Shown piece after piece: positions 1-7,947 of a stretch of 23,623 nucleotides of DNA (positions are counted from its first letter, which is position 1; every line of letters starts with the position of its first letter). The DNA is from CAZOBJ01 sp964577825 (lineage in GTDB: Bacteria > Planctomycetota > SZUA-567 > JAFGNG01). The stretch is taken from the NCBI GenBank assembly GCA_964577825.1, contig CAZOBJ010000047.1, positions 1 to 23,623 of the forward strand, given 5' to 3'. The notes below the pieces were generated by a model. It saw only the letters and a program-made list of their open reading frames with translations. It had not been told where the DNA came from and ran no database searches. A program made the position numbers and the translations under genes.

Positions 1-1
1 G

Positions 2-619
2 TACAGCGACGGGCGGCTGTACGTGCCCGCGAACGACTACACGGTCTTTGAGCTGCACATGGCCACCGGCCAGGAAGTGACCTACGGGGTCGAGCCCTCC
101 GCCCCGCCCCCCGCAGAGGAGCCCGAACCCCCGGTGCAGCTCGCCGAGGGCCCGGCGCAAGAGGCTCCCGCCGAGACGCCTGCCGCGCCGCCGCCCGAGG
201 AGGAGGAAATATCGCAGGAAGAATGGGAGCGGCGCCGCGAGGAGGCAGAGCTTGCAAAGCAAAGGAGGGAAATGGAAGAGGCGAGAGTGATTGAACACTT
301 GGCGGCCGCAGTGGTGACCCTCGACCTTGAGCAAGAGCCCTTGGAGCAGGTGCTCAAGATGTTTGAAGAAGAGAGCGACGTGAGGTTCGTCATGGCGCCG
401 GAGCTGGCCCAAAGGTACCGGGTCACCCTGCGCGTGCGAAACACGATGCTCCTCGATGTGTTTCTGAAAATCCTGAACCAACATGGGCTCGAGCACACTG
501 TCAAGGACGGAGCGATTCACGTCCACAGCAAGTCTTCCTCCGGGGGCGGCCCGCGCTCGCGCGGGCCGCGCACCCCGATCGGCGCGGCCCAGGACCTGGT
601 CGACCGGCTCGGCCGGTAG
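2..619 (+). CDS. PQQ-like beta-propeller protein with C-terminal STN-like domain (5'-partial)
   Basis: The frame is open to the left edge, so only the C-terminal part is present; the GTG at 23 is an internal codon. The first visible residues (YSDGRLYVPANDYTVFEL) have the pattern of the last blade of a PQQ-like beta-propeller. They are followed by a Pro/Glu-rich linker, a charged stretch likely to form a coiled coil (EEWERRREEAELAKQRREME), and about 70 residues from VTLDLEQEPLEQVL to DGAIHV. That last segment resembles the STN or secretin-N short domain: an alpha/beta fold with an amphipathic helix before a VTLRVRN strand. The tail is Gly/Ser/Arg-rich. Location is probably the cell envelope, but the export signal would lie outside the window. 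A strong hairpin starts 11 nt after the stop. The STN assignment rests on pattern recognition and could instead be a related short alpha/beta module. Confidence 0.75.
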   Translation, partial: YSDGRLYVPANDYTVFELHMATGQEVTYGVEPSAPPPAEEPEPPVQLAEGPAQEAPAETPAAPPPEEEEISQEEWERRREEAELAKQRREMEEARVIEHLAAAVVTLDLEQEPLEQVLKMFEEESDVRFVMAPELAQRYRVTLRVRNTMLLDVFLKILNQHGLEHTVKDGAIHVHSKSSSGGGPRSRGPRTPIGAAQDLVDRLGR

Positions 620-629
620 GCGTACCTGC

Positions 630-661
630 CGCGGGCGCAGGCGGATCCGACTGCGCCCGCG
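630..661 (+). terminator. Perfect 11-bp hairpin after the PQQ/STN gene
   Basis: CGCGGGCGCAG (630-640) and CTGCGCCCGCG (651-661) are perfect reverse complements around a 10-nt loop. The hairpin begins 11 nt past the stop codon. Only a weak T-rich stretch (TGGATTTCTA) follows, so it is terminator-like but lacks a real U-tract. Confidence 0.55.
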
Positions 662-770
662 TGGATTTCTACGCGCAACCGCGCGATTCGCGACAGGCGC
701 ACCCAGGCGCGCCGGCGCCGGGTCGCGCGGTGCACCCCTCCTTGCCATGGAATGCGGTTTGCACTTTTCC

Positions 771-786
771 CGGCGTGCGAACGCCG
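771..786 (+). other. Small hairpin with GCGA tetraloop in the leader of the phosphoribosyltransferase gene
   Basis: CGGCGT (771-776) pairs with ACGCCG (781-786) around GCGA, a GNRA-type tetraloop. It lies 26 nt upstream of the preferred GTG start, just before the Shine-Dalgarno sequence. It could influence translation or mRNA stability, or be chance in GC-rich DNA. Confidence 0.3.
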
Positions 787-812
787 CCAGATCCCTGTCG
801 GAGGACCGCGCC

Positions 813-1532
813 GTGACGACCGAACGAAGACGACCCGAGCGCGCGGACAACGTGCACATCGAGCGGGAGGTCCAAGGCCCCCACCCCGCGTTCGCCGACC
901 GGCGCGAAGGCGGCGAGGCCCTGGCCCGGTTCGTGGCGCCGGAGCCCGACGCGGACGCCGTGGTGCTGGGCCTGCCCCGGGGCGGCATTCCGGTGGGCGC
1001 GGCGCTCGCCCGGGCGCGCGGGTGTGCGCTGGACACCCTGGTCGTGCGCAAGCTGCCCATTCCCGCGAGCCCGGAGATGGGCTTCGGCGCGGCCACGCTG
1101 GGTGGCGGGGTGCAGCTCAACGACCGGGTGGTGCGCGCCTTCGGCATCGGCTCGGACCAGGTGCAGGCCGTGCTCGACGACGTGCGCCGGGAGCTGCGCC
1201 GCCGCGCCCGCGCGTACCGGGGCACCGACGACCCGCCCGCGGTCGAGGGGCGGCACGTGTACCTGGTCGACGACGGGCTGGCCACCGGATACACGGCCCT
1301 GGCCGGGGTGGATGCGCTGGGCAACCTGGGGCCGGCGTCGGTGACCGTGTGTGCGCCCGTCTCGCCCATCGACTCGATCGCGTGGGTCGCGCCGCACGTG
1401 GACGCGGTGTACGTGCTCCTGGCGCAGACCGCGGGGTCGTTCGCCGTGGCCTCGTTCTACCGGGACTTCCACGAAATGACCGACGACGAGGTCCGCGCGC
1501 TCCTGCAAAAGGAGGCCACGCCGCCGGGCTGA
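813..1532 (+). CDS. Phosphoribosyltransferase family protein (COG1926-like)
   Basis: A 239-aa predicted cytoplasmic type I phosphoribosyltransferase. The PRPP-binding signature is VYLVDDGLATGYTA, with the acidic pair D153-D154 followed by the phosphate loop. Upstream are the family segments LGLPRGGIPVGAALA and VVRKLPIPASPEMGFGA, which fit the COG1926 type of predicted PRTase better than a purine or pyrimidine salvage enzyme. The substrate cannot be read from the sequence. I chose GTG at 813 because GGAGGA lies at 800-805, 7 nt away. An in-frame ATG at 747 would add 22 residues without domain features and would place a hairpin inside the coding region. The ATPase gene follows after 46 nt in the same direction, so co-transcription is likely. 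Confidence 0.85.
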   Translation: MTTERRRPERADNVHIEREVQGPHPAFADRREGGEALARFVAPEPDADAVVLGLPRGGIPVGAALARARGCALDTLVVRKLPIPASPEMGFGAATLGGGVQLNDRVVRAFGIGSDQVQAVLDDVRRELRRRARAYRGTDDPPAVEGRHVYLVDDGLATGYTALAGVDALGNLGPASVTVCAPVSPIDSIAWVAPHVDAVYVLLAQTAGSFAVASFYRDFHEMTDDEVRALLQKEATPPG

Positions 1533-1578
1533 CCGCAGAGGCCTCGGCCGCGCCCGCATAGGCGAAGAAAGCCCCACC

Positions 1579-4329
1579 ATGGTGCAATTGCGCCGATCTC
1601 AATCCGAGGACCAGGCCCCCGCCTCGCCCGAGGCGCCGTGGACGCGCGAGGCCCAGAAGGTGTGCCGGGCCCTGAGGGTCGACCCGAATCGAGGCCTGTC
1701 TGCACAGGCAGTCAAAGAGCGTCGCAAGCGATTCGGGCCCAACGTGCTGCGCCGGGTGAAGCGCCGCTCGGTCCTGAGCATCGCGGTGGGGCAGTTCCGT
1801 AACGTGATCGCCGCGCTGTTGGCCGCGGCGGCCGGGCTCGCGTTCGCCTTCGACCAGACGGTCGAGGGTCTGGCCATCGTGGCGGTGCTTCTGCTCAACG
1901 GGCTCATCGGGTTCGTGATCGAGTGGCGCGCGGTGCGGTCCATGGAGGCGCTGCGGGCGCTCGGGCGCACCGAGGCCACGGTCCTGCGCGACGGCAACCT
2001 ACAGACGATCGCGGCCGACGACCTGGTGCCCGGCGACGTGGTCCACGCGCAGGCCGGCGACCTGGTGGCCGCGGACCTGCGCCTCACCGAGGCGAACCGG
2101 CTGGCCGCGGACGAGTCCGCGCTCACGGGCGAGTCCGTGCCCGTGGACAAAGAGACCGCGCCCGCAGACCGGGACGCGCCGCCGGCCGAGCGGGCGAACA
2201 TGCTGCACAAGGGCACGGCCCTGACCCGCGGGTCGGGCACCGGGGTGGTGGTCGCCACGGGCATGGACACGGAGCTCGGCCGGATCGCCAGCCTCGTGGA
2301 GGAGGCCGGGGAGCAGGACGTCCCCCTCCAGCAGCGCATGGACCGGCTGGGCCGTCGGCTCGTGTGGGTGACGCTCCTCATCGTGGCCGCTGTGGCGGGG
2401 CTGGGGGTACTCGGGGGCAGGGACCTCTTCCTCGTGGTCGAGAGCGCCATCGCCCTGGCCGTGGCCACGGTGCCCGAGGGCCTGCCCATTGTGGCCACCA
2501 TCGCCCTGGCCCGGGGCATGTGGCGCATGGCCGAGCGCAATGCGCTCGTCAACCGCCTGGCCGCGGTGGAGACCCTGGGCTCGACCACCCTGATCCTGGC
2601 CGACAAGACCGGCACCCTCACCGAGAACCGAATGCGCGTGGTGCGCCTGCTCCTGGCCGACCGGGAGGTGCGGTTGGACGAGGACGGCGGCCGGGTGCGG
2701 TTCTTGAGCGAGAGCGCGTCCCTGGACCCGGCGGAAGACCCGGTCCTGGGCCGCGCGCTGGAGGTCGGGGTGTTGTGCAACAACGCGGACCTGCCCGACC
2801 CCGGCGACCGCGACCAGGCCCCGGTCGGCGACCCCATGGAGGTGGCGCTTCTGGAGGCCGGGCGCTGGGCGGGCCTGGAGCGCGACGCCGTCTTGAAGGA
2901 CCGGCCCGAGGTCCGCGAGGTCGCCTTCGATCCCCGGCGCAAGATGATGGCCACGTTCCACGAGCACGAGGACGGGGAGCTGTGCGTGGCCGTAAAGGGC
3001 GCGGCCGAGGCGGTGCTGGAGGCGAGCGCCCGGGTCGCCACCGCGCAGGGCCCCCGTCCCCTGGACGAGGATGAGAAAGACCGGTGGCGCGAGCACAACC
3101 GGTCCCTGGCCGCCGACGGGCTGCGGGTCCTGGCCCTGGCCCGGCGCACTGCGCGCGACGCGCAGGAAGACCCGTACCGGGACCTCACCTTCCTCGGCCT
3201 GTGCGGGCTGCACGACCCCCCGCGCACCGCGGTGCAGCCGGCCATCGACACCTGCCAGGCGGGCGGGGTGCGCGTGGTCATGGCCACGGGCGACCAGAAG
3301 GAGACCGCGCTGCGCGTGGGCCGGGCCGTGGGCGTGGTGGACGAGGCGAACCCGAAGATCGGCCGCCTGCCCGACAAGGACGACCTGAGCGAAGAGGAGC
3401 GCCGCGAGGTGCGCGGCGCCCAGGTCTTCCCCCGCGCCACGCCCGAGGACAAGATGCGGCTCTTGCGCCTCCACCAGGAGTCGGGCGAGATCGTGGCCAT
3501 GATCGGCGACGGCATCAACGACGCGCCCGCACTCAAACAGGCCGACGTGGGCGTGGCCATGGGCCGGCGCGGAACCCAGGTCGCCCGCCAGGCCGCGGAC
3601 GTGGTGCTCCGCGACGACGCGTTCGAGACCGTGGTCACGGCGGTGCGCTGGGGGCGGGTCATCTTCGGCAATATCCGTAGGTTCGTGACCTATCTCATGT
3701 CCATCCACGTGGGCGAGATCCTGGTGGTGGGCCTGGCCGCGCTCGGGGGAACGCCCCTGCCCATCCTGCCCTTGCAGATCCTGTTCTTGAACCTGGTCAC
3801 GGACGTGTTCCCGGCCCTGGCCCTGGGCGTGGGCGAGGGCGAGGGCGACGCCATGAAGCGCCCGCCCCGCGACCCGCAGGAGCCCATCCTCGCCGGCCGC
3901 CACTGGCGCGGGATCGCGGTGTACGGCGCGCTCATGGTCCCCTTCGTGCTGGGTGCGCTGTTCCTGGGCCTGTGGCACCTGGGCATGGACGAAGAACGCG
4001 CGGTCACGGTCAGCTTCCTGACGCTCGGCTTCTGTCAGCTGTGGCACGTGTTCAACCAGCGCGAGCCGCGGGCCCCGCGCCTGCGCAACGAGATCACGCG
4101 CAACCCCTGGGTGTGGGCGAGCGTGGTCCTGTGCGTGGGGCTGCTCCTGTCCACGGTCTACGCGCCCGGGCTCGCGGGCCTCTTGCGCACGCGGCATCCG
4201 GGCGCGGCCGGATGGACGCTCATCCTGGGCGCGAGCCTCGGGTACCTCGCCGCGGGGCAGGCGGTCCTGGAGGTGCGCCGCCGGCTGGGCTGGCTCGGCG
4301 GGCGGTCCCAGTGTCGGCCCGGCCGGTAG
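1579..4329 (+). CDS. P2-type cation-transporting ATPase (Ca2+/Na+-pump-like)
   Basis: A 916-aa ATP-driven cation pump of the inner membrane. In order: an N-terminal cation-ATPase domain, the actuator motif TGES (183-186), M4 PEGLP (299-303), the phosphorylation site DKTGT with D342, nucleotide-domain KGA (K473), hinge TGD (570-572), GDGIND (643-648), M5/M6 and a C-terminal group of membrane helices. PEGLP in M4 and NLVTD (738-742) in M6 match SERCA/PMR1-like pumps. There are no CPC or heavy-metal-binding motifs. One oddity is that M5 reads HVGE (H710, E713) where SERCA has NVGE, so one cation ligand differs and the ion is uncertain. The length is normal for the family. The start ATG has a weak purine-rich GAAGAAAG upstream. 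The gene is probably in one unit with the upstream phosphoribosyltransferase. Confidence 0.93.
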   Translation: MVQLRRSQSEDQAPASPEAPWTREAQKVCRALRVDPNRGLSAQAVKERRKRFGPNVLRRVKRRSVLSIAVGQFRNVIAALLAAAAGLAFAFDQTVEGLAIVAVLLLNGLIGFVIEWRAVRSMEALRALGRTEATVLRDGNLQTIAADDLVPGDVVHAQAGDLVAADLRLTEANRLAADESALTGESVPVDKETAPADRDAPPAERANMLHKGTALTRGSGTGVVVATGMDTELGRIASLVEEAGEQDVPLQQRMDRLGRRLVWVTLLIVAAVAGLGVLGGRDLFLVVESAIALAVATVPEGLPIVATIALARGMWRMAERNALVNRLAAVETLGSTTLILADKTGTLTENRMRVVRLLLADREVRLDEDGGRVRFLSESASLDPAEDPVLGRALEVGVLCNNADLPDPGDRDQAPVGDPMEVALLEAGRWAGLERDAVLKDRPEVREVAFDPRRKMMATFHEHEDGELCVAVKGAAEAVLEASARVATAQGPRPLDEDEKDRWREHNRSLAADGLRVLALARRTARDAQEDPYRDLTFLGLCGLHDPPRTAVQPAIDTCQAGGVRVVMATGDQKETALRVGRAVGVVDEANPKIGRLPDKDDLSEEERREVRGAQVFPRATPEDKMRLLRLHQESGEIVAMIGDGINDAPALKQADVGVAMGRRGTQVARQAADVVLRDDAFETVVTAVRWGRVIFGNIRRFVTYLMSIHVGEILVVGLAALGGTPLPILPLQILFLNLVTDVFPALALGVGEGEGDAMKRPPRDPQEPILAGRHWRGIAVYGALMVPFVLGALFLGLWHLGMDEERAVTVSFLTLGFCQLWHVFNQREPRAPRLRNEITRNPWVWASVVLCVGLLLSTVYAPGLAGLLRTRHPGAAGWTLILGASLGYLAAGQAVLEVRRRLGWLGGRSQCRPGR

Positions 4330-4370
4330 GCCGCCGCTGCCCGCGGGGGCACGCCCCCACAAGAGAACGC

Positions 4371-4399
4371 TTGCGACGTTCGAACATTTGTTTTACAGG
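4371..4399 (+). promoter_or_regulatory. Possible sigma70-like promoter upstream of the first CBM9/TIM-barrel gene
   Basis: TTGCGA (4371-4376) is separated by 17 nt from TACAGG (4394-4399), in a locally AT-richer stretch of the 129-nt gap. The 8-bp palindrome GTTCGAAC (4378-4385) sits in the spacer. The match to the -10 consensus is modest. Confidence 0.3.
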
Positions 4400-4458
4400 G
4401 AACGTGCGACCCGGATTGGCGCACGGGTATATGGCCGTAGGGATAAGGAGAAGAGACC

Positions 4459-7400
4459 ATGCGGGGGATTCGACGGATGCGCGCGCGGGTCTGTGCGTGC
4501 GCGCTCGTGCTGGCCGCGGCGTGCGCGGCGCGGGCGGCACAGCCCATGGACCTGCCCCGGGTGGAGGCGGCCCCGCACATCGACGGCGACCTGTCCGACG
4601 CCGCGTGGCAACGGGCCGCGCGCGCCACGAACTTCGTGCACCACGACCGCCAGACCACCGCCGGGGTGCAGACCACCGCGTTCGCGTGCCACGATGCACA
4701 CGGACTGTACGTGGCGTTCACTTGTGAGGAGCCGAACACCGACCGGCTGCAGGCCCGCGACCGGCCGCTCGACGGTGCGGTCAATCAGGACGACTGCGTG
4801 GAGCTCTTTGTCGCACCGGGCACGCGAGACGCCTACTACCACTTCCTCGTCAATCCGGCAAACAGCCGCAAGGACCAGCGCGTGTGGGGCAGCCCGCGCC
4901 GAAGCGACAACGACTGGAACGGCGACTGGCAGTCTGCCACCACGGTCGACCCCGGAAAGGCCTGGACCGTGGAGGTGGCCATTCCCTGGCACAACTTCTC
5001 GCCGGACCTGGGCCGCGGCAGGTGGCGGGTGCAATTCTGCCGGGCCCGGCGCACGGGAGACCCCGAGTTCGCGTCCTACTCGTTCGTGGACGGGAGCTTC
5101 CACAACACCGAGGCCTTCGTGGCGCTGGAGACCCCCCGGGTGGACCTGGCCCGGTACCTGGGGTTCGAGCTCGTGGCCGCCAATCTGGGCGAGCGCTACG
5201 CGGTGCGCGCGCAGGGGTACGCGTACACGGCCGAGCTCGTGTTCGCGAGCGCGCGAGACATGCAGGCCGAGGTCCAGCTCGAGGACCACCCCTCCCTGGG
5301 CGAGGTGTCCGAGCAGGCGCTTCCGGTCGCGCTCGACGCCGACGAGCAGGTGCGCGTGAGCGCCACCATGCCGGTCAGCACACTCGGGGACCGCACGCTC
5401 AAGGTCCGGCTCGTGGACGCGGACACGGGCGCGCCCCTGTACGTGAACGCGGTGGGAAGCGAGACGTTTCCGAACCTCTTCCGCGCGGTCCTGGACCGCA
5501 GCTACTACACCACCGAGGCGCAGGCCCACGCCGTGTTCCGGCTCAACGTCGAGCCGGGCGGCCCGCCGCTCGAGGCTCGGGCGAGCGTGTCGCTGCCCGA
5601 GGGGGAATCGCTTTCCGCGTCCGCGCCGATCGAGGATCCCGACCGCACCGCGGTGGCCCTGCCCCTGGACGGCGTGCCCCTGGGCACGCACCAGGCCGCC
5701 CTGCGCGTGCAGGACGCGTCCGGCCGCGAGCTCGGCGCGTCCACGTTCCGGCTGCGCCGCGAGGAGCCCGCGCCCGAGGGGGTGCGCGAGGTCAAGGTCG
5801 ACCACGACACCCTGACCCTGCTCATCGACGGCGAGCCCACGTTCCTGCGCGGGATCTTCAAGGTGCCCGAAGAGTACCTCGACGAGGTCGCGGCCGCCGG
5901 GTTCAACATGACCAACCGCTGGGGCGGCGCCAGCGGCGGACGAGGCGCGCTCGACCGCCTTCAAGACGAGGCCACGCGCCGGGAGTGGATCCGCTCGTAC
6001 CTCGACGCGGTGCACGAGGCGGGGCTGTACGCGATGGAGGTCCCGTGTTGCTTCAGCCCGTGGGACCTGCACTACGCGAATCCCGAGTTCTTCGACAACA
6101 TTGACAAGTTCATCAACCAGGCCCTGCCGTTGGTCGTTCGGGAAGCGCGCGACCATCCGGCCGTCACCATCTACTTCGGCCCGGACGAGCCGGGCGTGCC
6201 CCACTACGAGGTGTGCCGCCGGTTCGCGGACAAGCTGCGCGAGGAGGACCCGTATCATCCGCTCCTCATCTGCTACTGCCGGCCGATCCCGGACTGGAGC
6301 GACGTGTTCGACATTGCCGAGCGGCACCGCTACCCGCGGCCCTACACGCCCATGGTCCGGGTTCACGAGGTGGTCAGCAACGCGGTGCGCCGCTGCGAGG
6401 AGTACGGCGTGCCCTGCTTCCACGTGCCGCTGATGGAGATGAGCTCCGCGCGGCAGGTGGGCCTCACCGGCCCGGAGCAGACCGTGCAGGGGTACCTGGC
6501 CGTGATCGCGGGCGCGCGGAGCCTGCTGTGGTGGGTGTGGCCGCCGCGATACGTGGACAACTGGCTCGCGCTCAAGCAGCTCGCCGCCGAGTTGCGCGCG
6601 CTCGAGCCCGTGCTCGTCGGGGCCTCGCCGCCCCAGGAGGTCCGGTACACTGACGCGCGCACGCGCGACAGCCTGAAGGTGCTTGTGAAGAACCACGAGA
6701 GCCGCACGTTCGTGATCGCCGCGAATGCAGCGCCCGACCCGATCGAGGCCACGATTCATCTGCCCGGCGAGTACGCCGGCGAGGCCGAGGTGTGGTTCGA
6801 GGAACGCACCGTGCCCGTGCGCGACGGGGCGTTTGCGGACCGGTTCGAGGGGCACGCACGCCATGTGTACGAGTTGGTGGGCACGTTCCCCCCGCACGGC
6901 CGGGTGACCCTGGACGTGACCCGCGAGCACGCGCCCGAGCGAGCCGAGGCCGCCGAGGCGCAAGAGGCCGAAGAGGCGCCCAGGGAGAACCTGATCCTGG
7001 ACCCCGGGTTCGAGCTGGGCGCGGCCTGGGGCGGCGGGGTCTCGGGCCAAGCGGCCGACCAGGGCCTGATCGAGATCAGCGACCGGGGCCGGCGCACCGG
7101 GGACCAAGGCGTGTACGCGAGCCTGGCGCATGCGGACTCCCGGGCCGCGATGTCCGGGTGGCAGGTGCGTCTGGAGCCGAACGCCTGGTACGTGTTCGGC
7201 GGGTACATACGGTCGGTTGGCGCGCGCGCGAGCCTGAACCTGGCGGGAGGCGCCGAGGCCCTGTACCTGCGTAGGGCGAGCGAAGTCCATGCGCGCGACC
7301 GCACCGGGTGGGGCGAGTACCGGGTCGCGTTCAAGACGCGCGACGCGCCCGTAATTGTGAGCCCTTACTGTCGTGTGGAGGGCCAGGGCACTGCGGCCTT

Positions 7401-7947
7401 TGACGACGTGTTCCTGTACGTGCAGGAGGGCAAGGTCCGCAACTACGTGAAGAACCCCGGGTTCGAGCGCGACTTCGCGTCCCTGCCCCTGTGGCCCGCG
7501 CACTGGAAGCCCGCCGGGATCGACAAGCCCGGGTTCCTGGGCCGACGGGACAGCGTGTGGGCCGTGGACACGGACGTTGTGTACGAGGGCGAGCGCAGTT
7601 TGCGCATGGAGAAGCGCGAGGGCCCGCGCGCGCAGAGCCTGTTGCACGACGCGCCCAACGCGGTCACGAGCGCGGGCGAGCTCGCGCCGGGCACGTATAC
7701 GCTGAGTTGGCAGATGAAGGCCGACGCGCCCGAGCGCCTGACCCAGGTCATGTTCCACTGGGGCCACCATCAGAAGTTCACCGCTACGGACGCGTGGCAG
7801 CAGTACACCTTCACCGTGACCTTTGAGGAGCGCGCCGACCGCTTCATCCGCATCGCCCTGCTGGACCCGGGCAAGCTGTGGATCGACGCGGTGCAGGTCG
7901 AACCGGGCCCCGAGGCAACGGCCTTCACCAAGGGGGACCGGCCATGA
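4459..7947 (+). CDS. Secreted CBM9-like / TIM-barrel glycoside hydrolase-like / dual CBM4_9-like protein
   Basis: A 1162-aa exported protein. The signal peptide covers about residues 1-29, with a hydrophobic core and cleavage near ARA|AQ. About 30-240 is a CBM9/DOMON-like domain (VEAAPHIDGDLSDAAW; DDCVELFVAPG). About 240-440 is beta-sandwich. From about 443 a TIM-barrel-like domain opens with EVKVDHDTLTLLIDGEPTF and carries YFGPDEPG with D576-E577 at the position expected for the strand-4 acid/base of clan GH-A enzymes. E660 (PLMEMSS) lies near where the strand-7 nucleophile would be. Two CBM4_9-like modules begin near 843 (ENLILDPGFE) and 995 (NYVKNPGFE). AAGGAG (4445-4450) supports the ATG. 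The stop overlaps the next start (ATGA). The substrate is unknown and catalysis unproven. A paralogue of the same architecture lies at 11156-14713. Confidence 0.83.
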   Translation: MRGIRRMRARVCACALVLAAACAARAAQPMDLPRVEAAPHIDGDLSDAAWQRAARATNFVHHDRQTTAGVQTTAFACHDAHGLYVAFTCEEPNTDRLQARDRPLDGAVNQDDCVELFVAPGTRDAYYHFLVNPANSRKDQRVWGSPRRSDNDWNGDWQSATTVDPGKAWTVEVAIPWHNFSPDLGRGRWRVQFCRARRTGDPEFASYSFVDGSFHNTEAFVALETPRVDLARYLGFELVAANLGERYAVRAQGYAYTAELVFASARDMQAEVQLEDHPSLGEVSEQALPVALDADEQVRVSATMPVSTLGDRTLKVRLVDADTGAPLYVNAVGSETFPNLFRAVLDRSYYTTEAQAHAVFRLNVEPGGPPLEARASVSLPEGESLSASAPIEDPDRTAVALPLDGVPLGTHQAALRVQDASGRELGASTFRLRREEPAPEGVREVKVDHDTLTLLIDGEPTFLRGIFKVPEEYLDEVAAAGFNMTNRWGGASGGRGALDRLQDEATRREWIRSYLDAVHEAGLYAMEVPCCFSPWDLHYANPEFFDNIDKFINQALPLVVREARDHPAVTIYFGPDEPGVPHYEVCRRFADKLREEDPYHPLLICYCRPIPDWSDVFDIAERHRYPRPYTPMVRVHEVVSNAVRRCEEYGVPCFHVPLMEMSSARQVGLTGPEQTVQGYLAVIAGARSLLWWVWPPRYVDNWLALKQLAAELRALEPVLVGASPPQEVRYTDARTRDSLKVLVKNHESRTFVIAANAAPDPIEATIHLPGEYAGEAEVWFEERTVPVRDGAFADRFEGHARHVYELVGTFPPHGRVTLDVTREHAPERAEAAEAQEAEEAPRENLILDPGFELGAAWGGGVSGQAADQGLIEISDRGRRTGDQGVYASLAHADSRAAMSGWQVRLEPNAWYVFGGYIRSVGARASLNLAGGAEALYLRRASEVHARDRTGWGEYRVAFKTRDAPVIVSPYCRVEGQGTAAFDDVFLYVQEGKVRNYVKNPGFERDFASLPLWPAHWKPAGIDKPGFLGRRDSVWAVDTDVVYEGERSLRMEKREGPRAQSLLHDAPNAVTSAGELAPGTYTLSWQMKADAPERLTQVMFHWGHHQKFTATDAWQQYTFTVTFEERADRFIRIALLDPGKLWIDAVQVEPGPEATAFTKGDRP

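Noticed and set aside
483..812. Upstream extension of the phosphoribosyltransferase frame
   Set aside because: It overlaps the end of the PQQ/STN gene and the terminator-like hairpin; the GTG at 813 with GGAGGA is better supported.
4345..4358. Terminator after the P-type ATPase gene (GGGGG-CACG-CCCCC)
   Set aside because: The stem is only 5 bp with no U-tract, too weak to list as a feature.
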